The notes under the pieces are model-generated. The model was not told the DNA's origin. It saw only the letters and a program-made list of their open reading frames with translations, and did not search any database. A program made the translations under genes and the position numbers. This document shows positions 1 to 8,821 of a DNA stretch of 64,000 bases, piece by piece (the first letter of the stretch is position 1; every line of letters starts with the position of its first letter). Source of the DNA: Salinicoccus halodurans (GTDB lineage: Bacteria > Bacillota > Bacilli > Staphylococcales > Salinicoccaceae); assembly GCF_900114445.1 (NCBI RefSeq), contig NZ_FOTB01000005.1, positions 265,103 to 329,102 on the forward strand. The letters run 5' to 3'.

Positions 1-2
1 TT

Positions 3-935
3 TTTGTGCTCGCACCGATGGAGGATGTGACGGATGTCGTATTCCGCCATGTAGTGGCGGAAGCGGCTGAACCGGATGTATTCTTCACGGAGTTTACAAA
101 CTCGGACAGCTACTGCCACCCTGAAGGCATCCACAGTCTGCGAGGAAGACTGACTTTTACTGAGGATGAACAGCCGATTGTCGCCCATATTTGGGGGGAC
201 AAACCTGAACATTTCCGCCAGATGAGCATCGGCATGGCGGAGCGTGGATTCAAGGGCCTGGACCTTAACATGGGCTGTCCCGTCCCGAACGTTGCCGGTG
301 ACGGCAAAGGGAGCGGGCTGATCTGCCGTCCCGAGGTTGCGGCTGAACTAATCCAGGCCGCTAAAGCGGGCGGTCTGCCTGTCAGTGTAAAGACGCGGCT
401 CGGCTATACCGAAATAGATGAATGGCACGATTGGCTGAGGCATGTGCTGGAGCAGGACATAGCGAACCTTTCGATACACCTGCGTACACGTAAGGAAATG
501 AGCAAGTTTGATGCACACTGGGAACTGATCCCGGAGATAAAGGAACTCCGGGACGAGATTGCACCGGATACACTCCTCACAATCAACGGAGATATTCCGG
601 ACCGTCAGACGGGCATGGAACTTGCGGAAAAATATGGTGTGGACGGTGTAATGATCGGACGCGGCATCTTCAAAAATCCATTTGCCTTTGAACACGAACC
701 AAAAGAGCATACCAGTGAAGAGCTGCTGGATCTTCTGAAACTGCACCTCGATCTCCATGACAAGTATTCCGGACTTGAACTCCGGCACTACACCCAGCTC
801 CACCGGTTTTTCAAAATATATGTCAAAGGTTTCCGGGGTGCGGGACAGTTGAGAAACAGCTTGATGAATACAAAGTCTACAGATGAAGCACGCGGTCTGC
901 TGAGAAACTTTTCTGAAAATATGGTAGAACAGTAA
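3..935 (+). CDS. tRNA-dihydrouridine synthase, 5' end cut by window
   Basis: This flavoenzyme family reduces uridine to dihydrouridine in the D-loop of tRNA, using FMN and NADPH. The reading frame is open to the window edge and begins with [11 protein letters not shown], the FMN-binding opening of the family, so only a short N-terminal piece is missing. The motif [10 protein letters not shown] carries the conserved cysteine expected to act as the general acid, and GDGKGSGLI follows it. A TIM barrel fits the visible 310 residues, with phosphate-binding [15 protein letters not shown] near the C-terminal third. It ends at a strong hairpin. Which tRNA position it modifies cannot be told from this sequence. 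Confidence 0.9.
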   Translation, partial: FVLAPMEDVTDVVFRHVVAEAAEPDVFFTEFTNSDSYCHPEGIHSLRGRLTFTEDEQPIVAHIWGDKPEHFRQMSIGMAERGFKGLDLNMGCPVPNVAGDGKGSGLICRPEVAAELIQAAKAGGLPVSVKTRLGYTEIDEWHDWLRHVLEQDIANLSIHLRTRKEMSKFDAHWELIPEIKELRDEIAPDTLLTINGDIPDRQTGMELAEKYGVDGVMIGRGIFKNPFAFEHEPKEHTSEELLDLLKLHLDLHDKYSGLELRHYTQLHRFFKIYVKGFRGAGQLRNSLMNTKSTDEARGLLRNFSENMVEQ

Positions 936-964
936 AAATCCAAGGGACTCCCTTGGATTTTTTG
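936..964. terminator. Hairpin terminator between convergent genes
   Basis: AATCCAAGGG and CCCTTGGATT form a stem around a two-base loop, followed by a T run on the plus strand. It directly follows the dihydrouridine synthase stop codon. The A-rich run before the stem could let it work for the minus-strand small gene as well. Confidence 0.8.
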
Positions 965-966
965 AA

Positions 967-1194
967 TTATTTTTTTACTTTGTAGCTCAGTTCGACGAAC
1001 TGGTTGAATTCTCTGGAACCTTTAAATTCCAGTTCAGAATGATAATCCCCATCATGGAAAAACATATAGAAGCATTCCTGCCGCCTGGTTTTTTGAAAAC
1101 TGAATTCAGCATAGCTGAATTGTTTAATGATGCCGCCTTGTATGGCGCGTTGAGTCCTTTTATGAATGAAGACGGATGATGTGACTTTGACCAT
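967..1194 (-). CDS. Small hypothetical protein, 75 aa
   Basis: I do not recognise this protein. It is basic and aromatic-rich (MVKVTSSVFIHKRTQRA at the N-terminus, ELSYKVKK at the end), with no membrane segment or signal peptide. It fills the gap between the convergent dihydrouridine synthase and the divergent cysK and stops just before the shared hairpin, which is a gene-like placement. No clear Shine-Dalgarno site is visible before its ATG, and the length is short, so a chance frame cannot be excluded. Confidence 0.45.
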   Translation of the reverse strand: MVKVTSSVFIHKRTQRAIQGGIIKQFSYAEFSFQKTRRQECFYMFFHDGDYHSELEFKGSREFNQFVELSYKVKK

Positions 1195-1252
1195 TCGCCG
1201 TTTTATAATATACTATGGTAATAGGAATTAAACGTGAAAAGAGGGTTCTGTC

Positions 1253-2173
1253 ATGAACAGAGTGGATAGTATTGTTGATCTGATCGGTGATACACCGGTT
1301 GTAAAACTGAATAAAGTGGTGCCAGAGGGCGCGGCGGATGTTTATGTCAAACTGGAAATGTTCAATCCAAGTAAAAGCGTCAAGGACCGCGCAGCTTTTG
1401 CCATGCTCAAAAAGGCGGAAGAAGAAGGTCTTGTGAAGCCGGGAGGAACAATCATTGAACCGACAAGCGGTAACACAGGGATCGGCTTGGCGATGAATGC
1501 TGCTGCCAAAGGCTACAGGGCAATTTTCGTGCTGCCTGACAGTTCTACGAACGAGCGTATCAATCTGCTCAAAGCCTATGGGGCGGAAGTGGTGCTCACA
1601 CCGAGCGAAGAGAAGATGCCGGGATGTATCAGGAAGGCAAAAGAGCTTCAGGCGGATATTCCGAACAGTTTCATCCCGCAGCAGTTTGAGAATTTTGCCA
1701 ATCCTGATATACACCGTACGACGACTGCCGTCGAAATACTGGAACAGATGGATAATGATCTGGATGCTTTTGTTGCGACCGCGGGCACGGGTGGTACCAT
1801 CACCGGAACCGGTGAAACTTTGAAAGAACATCTGCCGCATCTCCATATCGCGGTAGTTGAACCGGAAGGTTCACCTGTGTTATCAGGCGGCGAGCCGGGA
1901 AAACACAAATTGGTCGGTACCAGTCCCGGTTTCATCCCGAATATTTTAAACACGGATGTCTATGATGAAATCATCCAGATTGCTGATGAAGATGCGGTGG
2001 ACATGTTTAAAAGGCTGGCCAGGGAAGAAGGAATTTTCGTCGGTCCTTCTGCAGGCGCATCTGCCTTTGCAGCGATTGAAGTTGCCAGGAAACTCGGACC
2101 GGGCAAACGTGTGCTGGCCATAGCCCCGGATACAGGCGAACGTTATTTAAGCATGAATCTTTTTGATGAATGA
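1253..2173 (+). CDS. cysK: Cysteine synthase A (O-acetylserine sulfhydrylase)
   Basis: It joins O-acetylserine and sulfide to make cysteine, the last step of cysteine synthesis in the cytoplasm. At 306 residues it has full family length. The PLP lysine is K44 in PSKSVKDR, the substrate loop TSGNTG is at 71-76, the phosphate-binding glycines are in GTGGTITGTG, and the C-terminal PDTGERYL is typical. An AGAGGG site precedes the ATG. The gene stands alone, with its own terminator. No T-box or S-box leader is visible in the short upstream gap, unlike the methionine gene at 20.9 kb. Confidence 0.95.
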   Translation: MNRVDSIVDLIGDTPVVKLNKVVPEGAADVYVKLEMFNPSKSVKDRAAFAMLKKAEEEGLVKPGGTIIEPTSGNTGIGLAMNAAAKGYRAIFVLPDSSTNERINLLKAYGAEVVLTPSEEKMPGCIRKAKELQADIPNSFIPQQFENFANPDIHRTTTAVEILEQMDNDLDAFVATAGTGGTITGTGETLKEHLPHLHIAVVEPEGSPVLSGGEPGKHKLVGTSPGFIPNILNTDVYDEIIQIADEDAVDMFKRLAREEGIFVGPSAGASAFAAIEVARKLGPGKRVLAIAPDTGERYLSMNLFDE

Positions 2174-2181
2174 GTATAAAG

Positions 2182-2212
2182 GACGGCGGACTTTGATTCC
2201 GTCGTCTTTTTA
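2182..2212 (+). terminator. Terminator of cysK
   Basis: GACGGCGGA pairs with TCCGTCGTC over nine base pairs including one G-U pair, with a seven-base loop and a T run after it. Confidence 0.8.
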
Positions 2213-2264
2213 TGTATATTCATGTTAAAGTACAAATAAAATTTTCACCAGGAGTGACTGGATT

Positions 2265-3047
2265 ATGGACGGGATTATCACTTTGGAAAATGTTTGCTGG
2301 AGAAGAAGCGGCGAAGAAATACTTAAAGATATCAACTGGACGGTCAACACGGGGGAACATTGGGCGATTCTGGGACTGAACGGTTCCGGCAAAACTTCTT
2401 TGCTTAATATCGTGACAGGTTACAACTATCCCACTTCGGGAAGAGTCAAAGTGCTGGATGCTGAATTTGGAAAATCCAGCCTCCCGGATATGCGCAAAAA
2501 AATCGGCTATGTCAGCAGTTCACTTGGACGATTTTCCCAGACGATGAACCGTGAAACAGCAGAGAATATCATTGTCAGCGGTAAATATGCATCGTTTGGC
2601 CTGTATCAGGAAATCACTGATGCAGATTATGAAAAAGCAGATGACATATTAAATGAATTACGATTGTCTTATTTGAAAGGCAAAACATATAATCTGATGT
2701 CACAGGGGGAGCAGCGCAGAATTCTGATCGGCCGAGCTTTAATGGCAGGACCGGAACTGCTTATACTCGATGAACCCTGTTCAGGGCTTGATGTTCTTGC
2801 CAGAGAGGATGTTCTTGATATGTCAGAAGAAGTGGCGGGAAGATCTTCCCATCTGTTATACGTGACGCATCATATCGAGGAGATAACAAACGCCATCACC
2901 CATGTACTTCTGGTACGCGATGGAAAAATCGTCGCAGAAGGTCCGAAAAATGAAGTGCTTACTGATGAACTGCTTTCAGATACTTATAAAATTCCGGTAA
3001 AAGTACATTGGGAAGGCGGACGGCCGTGGATGAGCATAATTAAATAA
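2265..3047 (+). CDS. ABC transporter ATP-binding protein, YlmA-like
   Basis: This is a stand-alone ATPase subunit of 260 residues. Walker A (GLNGSGKT, 37-44), a variant signature (LMSQGEQRR in place of LSGGQ), Walker B with catalytic glutamate (LLILDEP) and the switch histidine (THHIEE) are all present, so it should hydrolyse ATP. The sequence resembles the YlmA/ModF-like group of Firmicutes. No permease gene adjoins it: upstream is cysK behind a terminator and downstream, 24 bases away, is a VOC dioxygenase. Its transport partner and substrate are therefore unknown, and a non-transport role is possible. Confidence 0.85.
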   Translation: MDGIITLENVCWRRSGEEILKDINWTVNTGEHWAILGLNGSGKTSLLNIVTGYNYPTSGRVKVLDAEFGKSSLPDMRKKIGYVSSSLGRFSQTMNRETAENIIVSGKYASFGLYQEITDADYEKADDILNELRLSYLKGKTYNLMSQGEQRRILIGRALMAGPELLILDEPCSGLDVLAREDVLDMSEEVAGRSSHLLYVTHHIEEITNAITHVLLVRDGKIVAEGPKNEVLTDELLSDTYKIPVKVHWEGGRPWMSIIK

Positions 3048-3071
3048 TATTATAAAGGCGGTTGCTGTTCA

Positions 3072-4016
3072 ATGATCAGAAGACATCATCACATATCCAT
3101 GTTTACAAAAGATTTAAAAGAGAATAACCGGTTCTATACAGAAGTACTAGGTTTGAGAAGAGTCAAAATATCTGTGAATCAGGGAGATACTGGCATGTAT
3201 CATGTGTTTTACGGTGATACAACCGGTGCTGCCGGCAATGATCTGACTTTTTTCGAAATTCCCAACATAGGTGCTGCACGCAGGGGAACGGACGCAATTT
3301 CAGGTATCGGCCTCCTTGTGCCATCGTATGATTCACTGTTTTACTGGCAGGAGAGACTGGACAAGTACGATGTGAAAAATGAAGGAATTGCTGAATATGC
3401 CGGCAGGGATGCACTGGTTTTTGAAGATCATGAAGGACTGAAACTGATACTGATCAACCATGCTGGAGGAGAAATACCTGATGAATGGTCACCATGGAGC
3501 GAAAACGAAATCGCCAAAGCACACCAGATTCTTGGCATGGGCACTGTAGAGATAACAGTAAGCAATAAGGGAAGGCTGGTAAGTCTGCTCGAAGACCTGT
3601 TTGGATATACACTGAGCTTTGAAGATGGTGAAAAAGCACTTATGCAGGCGGTGGAAGGGGAAGTGTTTGGAGAAATCCTCATACAGGAATCTTCTGAGGA
3701 TAAAGAACGGCCGGGGAGGGGCAGCGTCCATCATCTGGCAATCCAATCTGCAGGGAGATCACTTGAAGAATGGGACCGGCTTTTGAAAGAGAAGGGGTAT
3801 GTAACCACAGGAGTGAAGGACAGATACTATTTCGACAGTCTCTACTTCCGCGAAGATAATGGCGTGATGATCGAAATCGTCGGAACAGAAGCACGTGGTT
3901 TCACAGCGGATGCCTCAGTAGAGGAGCTGGGAATGCGCCTGGATCTGCCGCCATTTCTGGAAGAGGAGAGGGACGAAATAGAATCGAAACTCAAGCCGAT
4001 AGAAGAATGGACATAA
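3072..4016 (+). CDS. Ring-cleaving dioxygenase of the MhqO/MhqE type
   Basis: This is a VOC-superfamily protein of 314 residues, built from two tandem glyoxalase-type halves (about 1-140 and 150-275). Related proteins in bacilli and staphylococci are ring-cleaving dioxygenases that help remove hydroquinones and quinones, and are controlled by the MhqR repressor. Likely metal ligands are a histidine in RHHHIS at the start, VHHLAIQ in the second half and the glutamate in VMIEIVG. It lies 24 bases after the ABC ATPase gene, so the two may be cotranscribed. No mhqR-like regulator is nearby. A terminator follows at once. Confidence 0.85.
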   Translation: MIRRHHHISMFTKDLKENNRFYTEVLGLRRVKISVNQGDTGMYHVFYGDTTGAAGNDLTFFEIPNIGAARRGTDAISGIGLLVPSYDSLFYWQERLDKYDVKNEGIAEYAGRDALVFEDHEGLKLILINHAGGEIPDEWSPWSENEIAKAHQILGMGTVEITVSNKGRLVSLLEDLFGYTLSFEDGEKALMQAVEGEVFGEILIQESSEDKERPGRGSVHHLAIQSAGRSLEEWDRLLKEKGYVTTGVKDRYYFDSLYFREDNGVMIEIVGTEARGFTADASVEELGMRLDLPPFLEEERDEIESKLKPIEEWT

Positions 4017-4044
4017 AAATGCCTCCGGGAATCCCGGAGGTTTA
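4017..4044. terminator. Bidirectional terminator between convergent genes
   Basis: CCTCCGGGA and TCCCGGAGG form a near-perfect stem, with A and T runs on the two sides, between the stop codons of the dioxygenase and the macrodomain gene. Confidence 0.85.
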
Positions 4045-4045
4045 A

Positions 4046-4945
4046 TTATTGGCGGAATATTTTCATATAAACATCCTTGTCGGCTTCATTGAACACATTA
4101 AATATGATTTTTTCAAAGTCATGCGTATTATTTTCCAGCCATTCATTTACCGTGCCGACAGCAATCTCTGCTGCCTGGGTGATGGGAAAGCCGAATTCAC
4201 CTGTTGAGATCGAAGGGAACACTAAAGTTTTTATATCATCGAATTGACTGGCGATCTCCAGACAGGAACTGTAGCTTGAAGCCAACTCCTGCATGTGCCG
4301 TTCCGTCAGCCCGTCTCCTTTTGGCACGGTCGGGCCGACAGTATGGAGTACATATCCGGACGGAAGGTTGTAGCTTCTTGTTATTTTAGCATCTCCTGTT
4401 TGCTCATCCGCTTTTTGTACATGAATGATTTCGGCACAATCATCCCGAAGCTGTGGCCCGGCAGCGGAATGGATAGCGTTGTCTACACAATTGTGCAGCG
4501 GCTGCATGCAGCCGAGGAGTTGTGCATTGGCGGCATTCGTTATGGCATCGGCCCTCAGCTCAGTAATATCACCCTGCCAGAGACTCATCTTATCTGCCTG
4601 GGATAATGAAGTATCTGGATAATGTGATCGGATGGTTTCCAGCTGCTCCGCTTCGATGATTGTTTTTTCATCCAGTTCAATCTGCAGTAAAGTATCCAGT
4701 TTTATCATCATTTCCTTATCCAAGGGAAGGGGCTGCCTGATATTGAGGAGTGCTCTGATCAGACGTCTTTTAGACTTATAGTCTTCCGGTATATCAATAT
4801 CCTGAGTACCCGCCTTTTCATTCCGCAATATGAAGAGAATGTCATCAACCAGAATTTCTTTATCGGAGATTTCACTCTGTTTTGGAATGAACGGCTCCCG
4901 GAGTTTTATATTTGATGCATATTTATCAAGGGATAACTGTTCCAT
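4046..4945 (-). CDS. Protein-ADP-ribose hydrolase, zinc-type macrodomain
   Basis: The C-terminal part (about 120-299) is a macrodomain, which removes ADP-ribose from proteins. The stretch GCMQPLHNC supplies C146, H151 and C153, the pattern of the zinc-containing macrodomains known from staphylococci and streptococci, where they sit beside a SirTM ADP-ribosyl transferase and lipoate-carrier genes. None of those partners is present here. NAANAQLLG and the late loop STGEFGFP fit ADP-ribose binding. The first ~115 residues are a helical region also seen in the family. The 299-residue length is somewhat above the ~265 I expect. The gene is monocistronic. Confidence 0.85.
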   Translation of the reverse strand: MEQLSLDKYASNIKLREPFIPKQSEISDKEILVDDILFILRNEKAGTQDIDIPEDYKSKRRLIRALLNIRQPLPLDKEMMIKLDTLLQIELDEKTIIEAEQLETIRSHYPDTSLSQADKMSLWQGDITELRADAITNAANAQLLGCMQPLHNCVDNAIHSAAGPQLRDDCAEIIHVQKADEQTGDAKITRSYNLPSGYVLHTVGPTVPKGDGLTERHMQELASSYSSCLEIASQFDDIKTLVFPSISTGEFGFPITQAAEIAVGTVNEWLENNTHDFEKIIFNVFNEADKDVYMKIFRQ

Positions 4946-5080
4946 TAATGATCACCTCGCCTTTAATACTATTTTGACATGCAGGATAAAAATTATCCAA
5001 GTAAAAGTCTGAGCGATAAAAAATGCCTGGAATGGGTATAAAAAAGTATACTGAAAATCAATTATTCATGGAGTGCTGTG

Positions 5081-5500
5081 ATGACTACTTTTATTAAACT
5101 CATTTTAATAGGAATTATTTCTGGAGTGATACTCGCGGGAATAATGAAGATCATTCGTAAAATTACTGGAAATAAGGCGGATATACTGCTTTATAACATG
5201 GACTATATGCCTGTTTTAAAGAAATGGGATCATTACTGGATTACTGGGGTTTTATTTCACTATGTAACCTGCATAGCCAGTGCAGTCATTCTGTTTTATA
5301 TATTGTTCCCTTTTGGACGGGAAATGGATGTGTGGCCCTACGTTTTAGTATTTGCAGCAGGAGGAGGGGTTTTGTATTTCCTCAGTGCATTGACAGAAAC
5401 GCCGCCTGCGTACAACGATACTGCAGCATGGTTCTACTGGACATTCGGCCATGGCGTGTTCGGACTTTCAATCGGTCTCCTGATTAAACTCTGGATTTAA
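5081..5500 (+). CDS. Small membrane protein, YagU/DUF1440-like
   Basis: About 139 residues with four hydrophobic segments (roughly 5-25, 50-73, 85-103 and 120-138). The pattern of a conserved FGHGVFGLSIGLLI end and a TPPAYN loop is reminiscent of YagU-type inner-membrane proteins, but this is a weak match by eye. A GTG lies one codon upstream in frame, but GGAG at 5070-5073 is well spaced for the ATG at 5081. The next gene, an RDD protein, starts 15 bases later, so the two probably form a small membrane-protein operon. Confidence 0.6.
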   Translation: MTTFIKLILIGIISGVILAGIMKIIRKITGNKADILLYNMDYMPVLKKWDHYWITGVLFHYVTCIASAVILFYILFPFGREMDVWPYVLVFAAGGGVLYFLSALTETPPAYNDTAAWFYWTFGHGVFGLSIGLLIKLWI

Positions 5501-5515
5501 AGAGGAATGGAATTC

Positions 5516-6040
5516 ATGAATGCAGTCTACGCCCGGTTTTTAGCCAGATTCAAAGCTTTCCTTTTCGATTACATTATCATCTTCCTGTATTTGGTGTCGA
5601 TTGTAGTCATGTCCATGTTCATCGGACCAAAGATACAGGAGCTGTTTCTGCATTCGGTCCTGAGATCTCAGCTGACCGCTTTTTGTCTCGTCACTCTGCC
5701 TGTCGCGCTTTATTTTTCCTTTTTTGACTCTGGCTTGAGCCATGGGACATTCGGCAAGAGGAAGATGGAGCTTAAGGTGATCAACTCAAAAGGAAAGCGC
5801 CCGTCTTTCTTTCATTCTTTCGGAAGAAATCTGGTTAAATTCATTCCGTGGGAATTCGGACACTATACGGCTTTCAGGATGGCGAATGTGGGTGATAATA
5901 ATGTGGCGCTTGAAGACTGGATTATTGGTATACTTACTTATATGCTGATATTGGCATATATACTGACAGCAATTTTTACGAAGAAAAAGCAGTCGGTTTA
6001 TGACATTGCTGTGAATACCTATGTGCTTAAGGATAAGTAA
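5516..6040 (+). CDS. RDD family membrane protein
   Basis: RDD proteins are small multi-pass membrane proteins; some have been linked to sodium/proton exchange, but most have no known role. The N-terminus RFLARFKAFLFDYIIIF matches the family opening with arginine and aspartate inside the first membrane segment. Three to four hydrophobic helices follow, then a C-terminal SVYDIAVNTYVL, which is the usual end. ATG codons occur at 5507 and 5516; the AGAGG site at 5501-5505 is too close to the first, so the second is chosen. It forms a pair with the preceding YagU-like gene. Confidence 0.8.
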   Translation: MNAVYARFLARFKAFLFDYIIIFLYLVSIVVMSMFIGPKIQELFLHSVLRSQLTAFCLVTLPVALYFSFFDSGLSHGTFGKRKMELKVINSKGKRPSFFHSFGRNLVKFIPWEFGHYTAFRMANVGDNNVALEDWIIGILTYMLILAYILTAIFTKKKQSVYDIAVNTYVLKDK

Positions 6041-6132
6041 GTATGAATCTATTGCCAATACGGTTTACACTCTATAAAATATATAGAGATTTAACTATAA
6101 TTGAGCAATAGATATTTTGAGGAGTTGCTAGT

Positions 6133-7527
6133 GTGTCCAATCAAGATTATGAAAAGCATACTGTGACCATAGAGAAATTGGATAAAAAGGGATCCGGTAT
6201 GGGTGCAGTATGGAGAGATACAGGTGGAAGCAATCCACGGAAACTGAAGCTGAATGTGCCGCAGACCTTGATCGGTGAAGAAGCGGAAGTGACGGTTTCA
6301 AATCCAAACCGGAAAGTGGCCCGTGTACTGGCTGATGAGATTATCAAAGAAAGTCCCGAGAGGATTGAGGCTGCCTGTCCGCATTTTGAATTGTGCGGGG
6401 GATGTGTCTGGCAGCATTGGTCATACAAAAACCAACTCGAGTATAAAACCGATGAAGTGAAGCGGTTCCTGAATCATCATGGATTTGATACGAGTGTCGT
6501 CAAAAATGCGCTTGGTGCTGAAAATCCATGGGAATACCGTAATAAAATGGAATTCACATTCGGTCGTGACGGTTCGCTTGGCATGCATGAGCTGGGGAAT
6601 TTCCGTAAAGTCATCGATCTTGATACCTGCCTGATTGCAGGGGATGAGATGGTGGAGACGATGCTCGAGGTCTCGGAGTGGAGAAAAGAATTCAACCTGA
6701 GCGGCTATGATAAAGATCAGCATACAGGGCTGCTCCGCAATCTGATGGTGAGACAATCCCAGAAGACGGATGAACTCATGCTCGCTGTATTTGCAACTGA
6801 ATCACCGGATGGCGCGCTGCAAAATGCAGTGGACAATCTGATTGCAAGGATCACGGATAAATTCAAGAACGTGAAAAGTCTGATGTGGATGGAAAACAGG
6901 GATTGGGCGGATATGGCCCAATCAGAGAAGACGCACACATTATATGGCAGAGATTATATCAATGATGAAATGTACGGCTATAAGTATAGAATCTGGTTTG
7001 ATACTTTCTTCCAGACAAATCCGGCACAGGCAGAAAAACTCGTGGATCTGGCGATAGAGATGGCTGATGCTAAGAAACAGGAGCGTATGATCGATCTGTT
7101 CTGTGGCGTAGGGACATTTTCATTGCCGTTTGCTGCGAGAGTAAAAGAACTTGCCGGCATTGAGATAGTGGAGTCTTCCATAGAATCCGCGAAACGCAAT
7201 GCAGGGGATAATGGAATAGACAATACATTCTTTCTTGCCAAAGATGCCAGACGCGGCATGGATGAAGTGCTTGAGACATGGGGAATACCGGATCTTCTCA
7301 TGTTGGATCCGCCGCGCTCGGGTGCCGGCGGCAAAGTGATGAGAAGAATCGGCAGGCTCCAGACAGACAGGGTAGTGTATGTTTCCTGCAATCCTGAATC
7401 ATTCGCCGACGATATTACATGGCTGAGAGAATTCGGATACGAATTGGAACAGGTGCAGCCGGTGGATCTATTCCCGCACACTGTCCATGTTGAAGTTGTC
7501 TCGATTTTAAGAAGAATTGAAAAATAA
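6133..7527 (+). CDS. rlmCD: 23S rRNA (uracil-C5)-methyltransferase, RlmD/RlmCD type
   Basis: This SAM-dependent enzyme makes 5-methyluridine in 23S rRNA. A TRAM domain (about 8-70) is followed by the [4Fe-4S] cysteines C82, C88 and C91 in CPHFELCGGC, with a fourth in the DTCLIAG stretch. The methyltransferase domain has MIDLFCGVGTFSLPFA for SAM binding, LDPPRSG, and the nucleophile motif YVSCNPESFADDI. Length (464) is normal. In Bacillus the homologue modifies both U747 and U1939; one copy is seen here, so the same double role is likely. The start is GTG with a GGAG site seven bases upstream. A terminator follows. Confidence 0.92.
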   Translation: MSNQDYEKHTVTIEKLDKKGSGMGAVWRDTGGSNPRKLKLNVPQTLIGEEAEVTVSNPNRKVARVLADEIIKESPERIEAACPHFELCGGCVWQHWSYKNQLEYKTDEVKRFLNHHGFDTSVVKNALGAENPWEYRNKMEFTFGRDGSLGMHELGNFRKVIDLDTCLIAGDEMVETMLEVSEWRKEFNLSGYDKDQHTGLLRNLMVRQSQKTDELMLAVFATESPDGALQNAVDNLIARITDKFKNVKSLMWMENRDWADMAQSEKTHTLYGRDYINDEMYGYKYRIWFDTFFQTNPAQAEKLVDLAIEMADAKKQERMIDLFCGVGTFSLPFAARVKELAGIEIVESSIESAKRNAGDNGIDNTFFLAKDARRGMDEVLETWGIPDLLMLDPPRSGAGGKVMRRIGRLQTDRVVYVSCNPESFADDITWLREFGYELEQVQPVDLFPHTVHVEVVSILRRIEK

Positions 7528-7556
7528 TATTTCATATTGTTTAAAGCCAAACTTCG

Positions 7557-7587
7557 GAACCGGACATATTTGTCCGGTTCTTTTTTA
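7557..7587 (+). terminator. Terminator of the rRNA methyltransferase gene
   Basis: GAACCGGACA and TGTCCGGTTC form a ten-base-pair stem around a short AT-rich loop, with seven T residues after it. Confidence 0.85.
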
Positions 7588-7671
7588 TTTGAACGATTTG
7601 GATTTATAGCGTGATTGAATGCTTGATTTGCAGGGAATAGAATAATATTTGAAAGACGAAGGGAGGAACTC

Positions 7672-8802
7672 ATGAAAACGGCAGGTGATATCATCATTGA
7701 CTTGATAGAAAGATTCGATGTGCATGATCCCGGAAGTAGAAGAGCACACGGCGCGGGGTCACACCATAAAGGGCAGGTGGCACTGAATGAAATGGGGAAA
7801 GCAATTTTCGGAGATGTCGAGCATGCACTCGTACGCCTCTCGAATGCCTCCACATCGGGACGAGTGCCAAATTGGCTGGTCAACATTAAAGGGTGTTCAG
7901 TCCGATTCAATCATGCATTAAGACCCATTGATATCATCGGTGTGAATTTTCCTTATTTTCCATTTGATTCATCTTCTGAATCCATAGGGCTGTTCTATAA
8001 AATCCATTTATTTCTGAAATACAGGAATGTATTGCGTTTCGTCGATATATTTAAAACGGGTGATTTATACCGGCATTTGGGAAAGATTGTGAGATGGTTT
8101 CCGAAAAAGACTAACATGAATCATAACTATTATTCCACCCACAGTTATGGGAATGAATATTTCAAATTTCGTATGGATTATAAAACAAAAACCGGACTTA
8201 TCAACCTTTATGCCGAAAAAGACAAGTCTCACACGGACTACAGACCGGAATCGGAAATATATCTTGGTTATATATTGATCGACCAGCATCCGGCGAGTAA
8301 GGAAATTAAATATATGGATGCAATGAATGCTCCGTTCGGCTATTACCCCAATGGAGAAATGCCGCTGCTCCGCCACTACATGTATAAACGCTCATTCCTC
8401 GGCCGCATGCAGGAAATCCAGCTGACTCAAAAAGATGTCGGCATGCTTGAACAGGTGTGGGCGGAAGAGAAGTACTTCATCCTGTCCAAAAGTCAGAAGA
8501 TTTACGATGAAATTCGTGAACTGTTCAAAGAGGGAACGGAGATGTCCGTTTCACAATTCAGACAGTTGCTCGATGAAGCCTACCGGAAAAAATACGATGA
8601 GAAACATATACGAAACTATTTCCAGCATGTCTGGGGCTATTTCAAGAATAAAGCTGATGAGGATGAAAAAAAGCAGTATGAAGAATTAATGTTGGCTCTG
8701 GATATTGAAAAAATCAATGATTTTGTGGCATTCCTGGCCTTGAAGTACAGAGAACCGTATCTACTCAACTCGACAGTAGCCAAAACACACGGAAGAACGT
8801 AG
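7672..8802 (+). CDS. Divergent small catalase-like domain fused to a DUF1722-like domain
   Basis: Residues 1-250 read as a minimal haem-catalase fold of the small catalase-family-peroxidase kind. RRAHGAGSHHKGQ holds the likely distal H26, ALVRLSNASTSGRVPNW and IKGCSVRF match the VRFSN and RGMAVKF blocks, IIGVNFPYFP holds the likely distal N92, and R234-x-x-x-Y238 could supply the proximal tyrosine. Residues 255-372 (SKSQKIYDEI, HVWGYFKNK, REPYLLNST) look like DUF1722 (the YbgA C-terminal domain). There is no signal peptide. It starts behind a GGGAGGAA site after a terminator, and an aldo/keto reductase follows 19 bases later. The catalase assignment is fairly firm and the DUF1722 one moderate; activity is not shown by sequence. 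Confidence 0.7.
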   Translation: MKTAGDIIIDLIERFDVHDPGSRRAHGAGSHHKGQVALNEMGKAIFGDVEHALVRLSNASTSGRVPNWLVNIKGCSVRFNHALRPIDIIGVNFPYFPFDSSSESIGLFYKIHLFLKYRNVLRFVDIFKTGDLYRHLGKIVRWFPKKTNMNHNYYSTHSYGNEYFKFRMDYKTKTGLINLYAEKDKSHTDYRPESEIYLGYILIDQHPASKEIKYMDAMNAPFGYYPNGEMPLLRHYMYKRSFLGRMQEIQLTQKDVGMLEQVWAEEKYFILSKSQKIYDEIRELFKEGTEMSVSQFRQLLDEAYRKKYDEKHIRNYFQHVWGYFKNKADEDEKKQYEELMLALDIEKINDFVAFLALKYREPYLLNSTVAKTHGRT

Positions 8803-8821
8803 AAAGAAAGGAAGTTTGATG

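Noticed and set aside
1160..1846. Minus-strand open frame of 228 residues
   Set aside because: It is the shadow of cysK on the opposite strand and has no family features.
6978..7910. Minus-strand open frame of 310 residues
   Set aside because: It lies opposite the rRNA methyltransferase and catalase-like genes, crosses a terminator, and has serine/isoleucine-rich low-quality composition and no domain.
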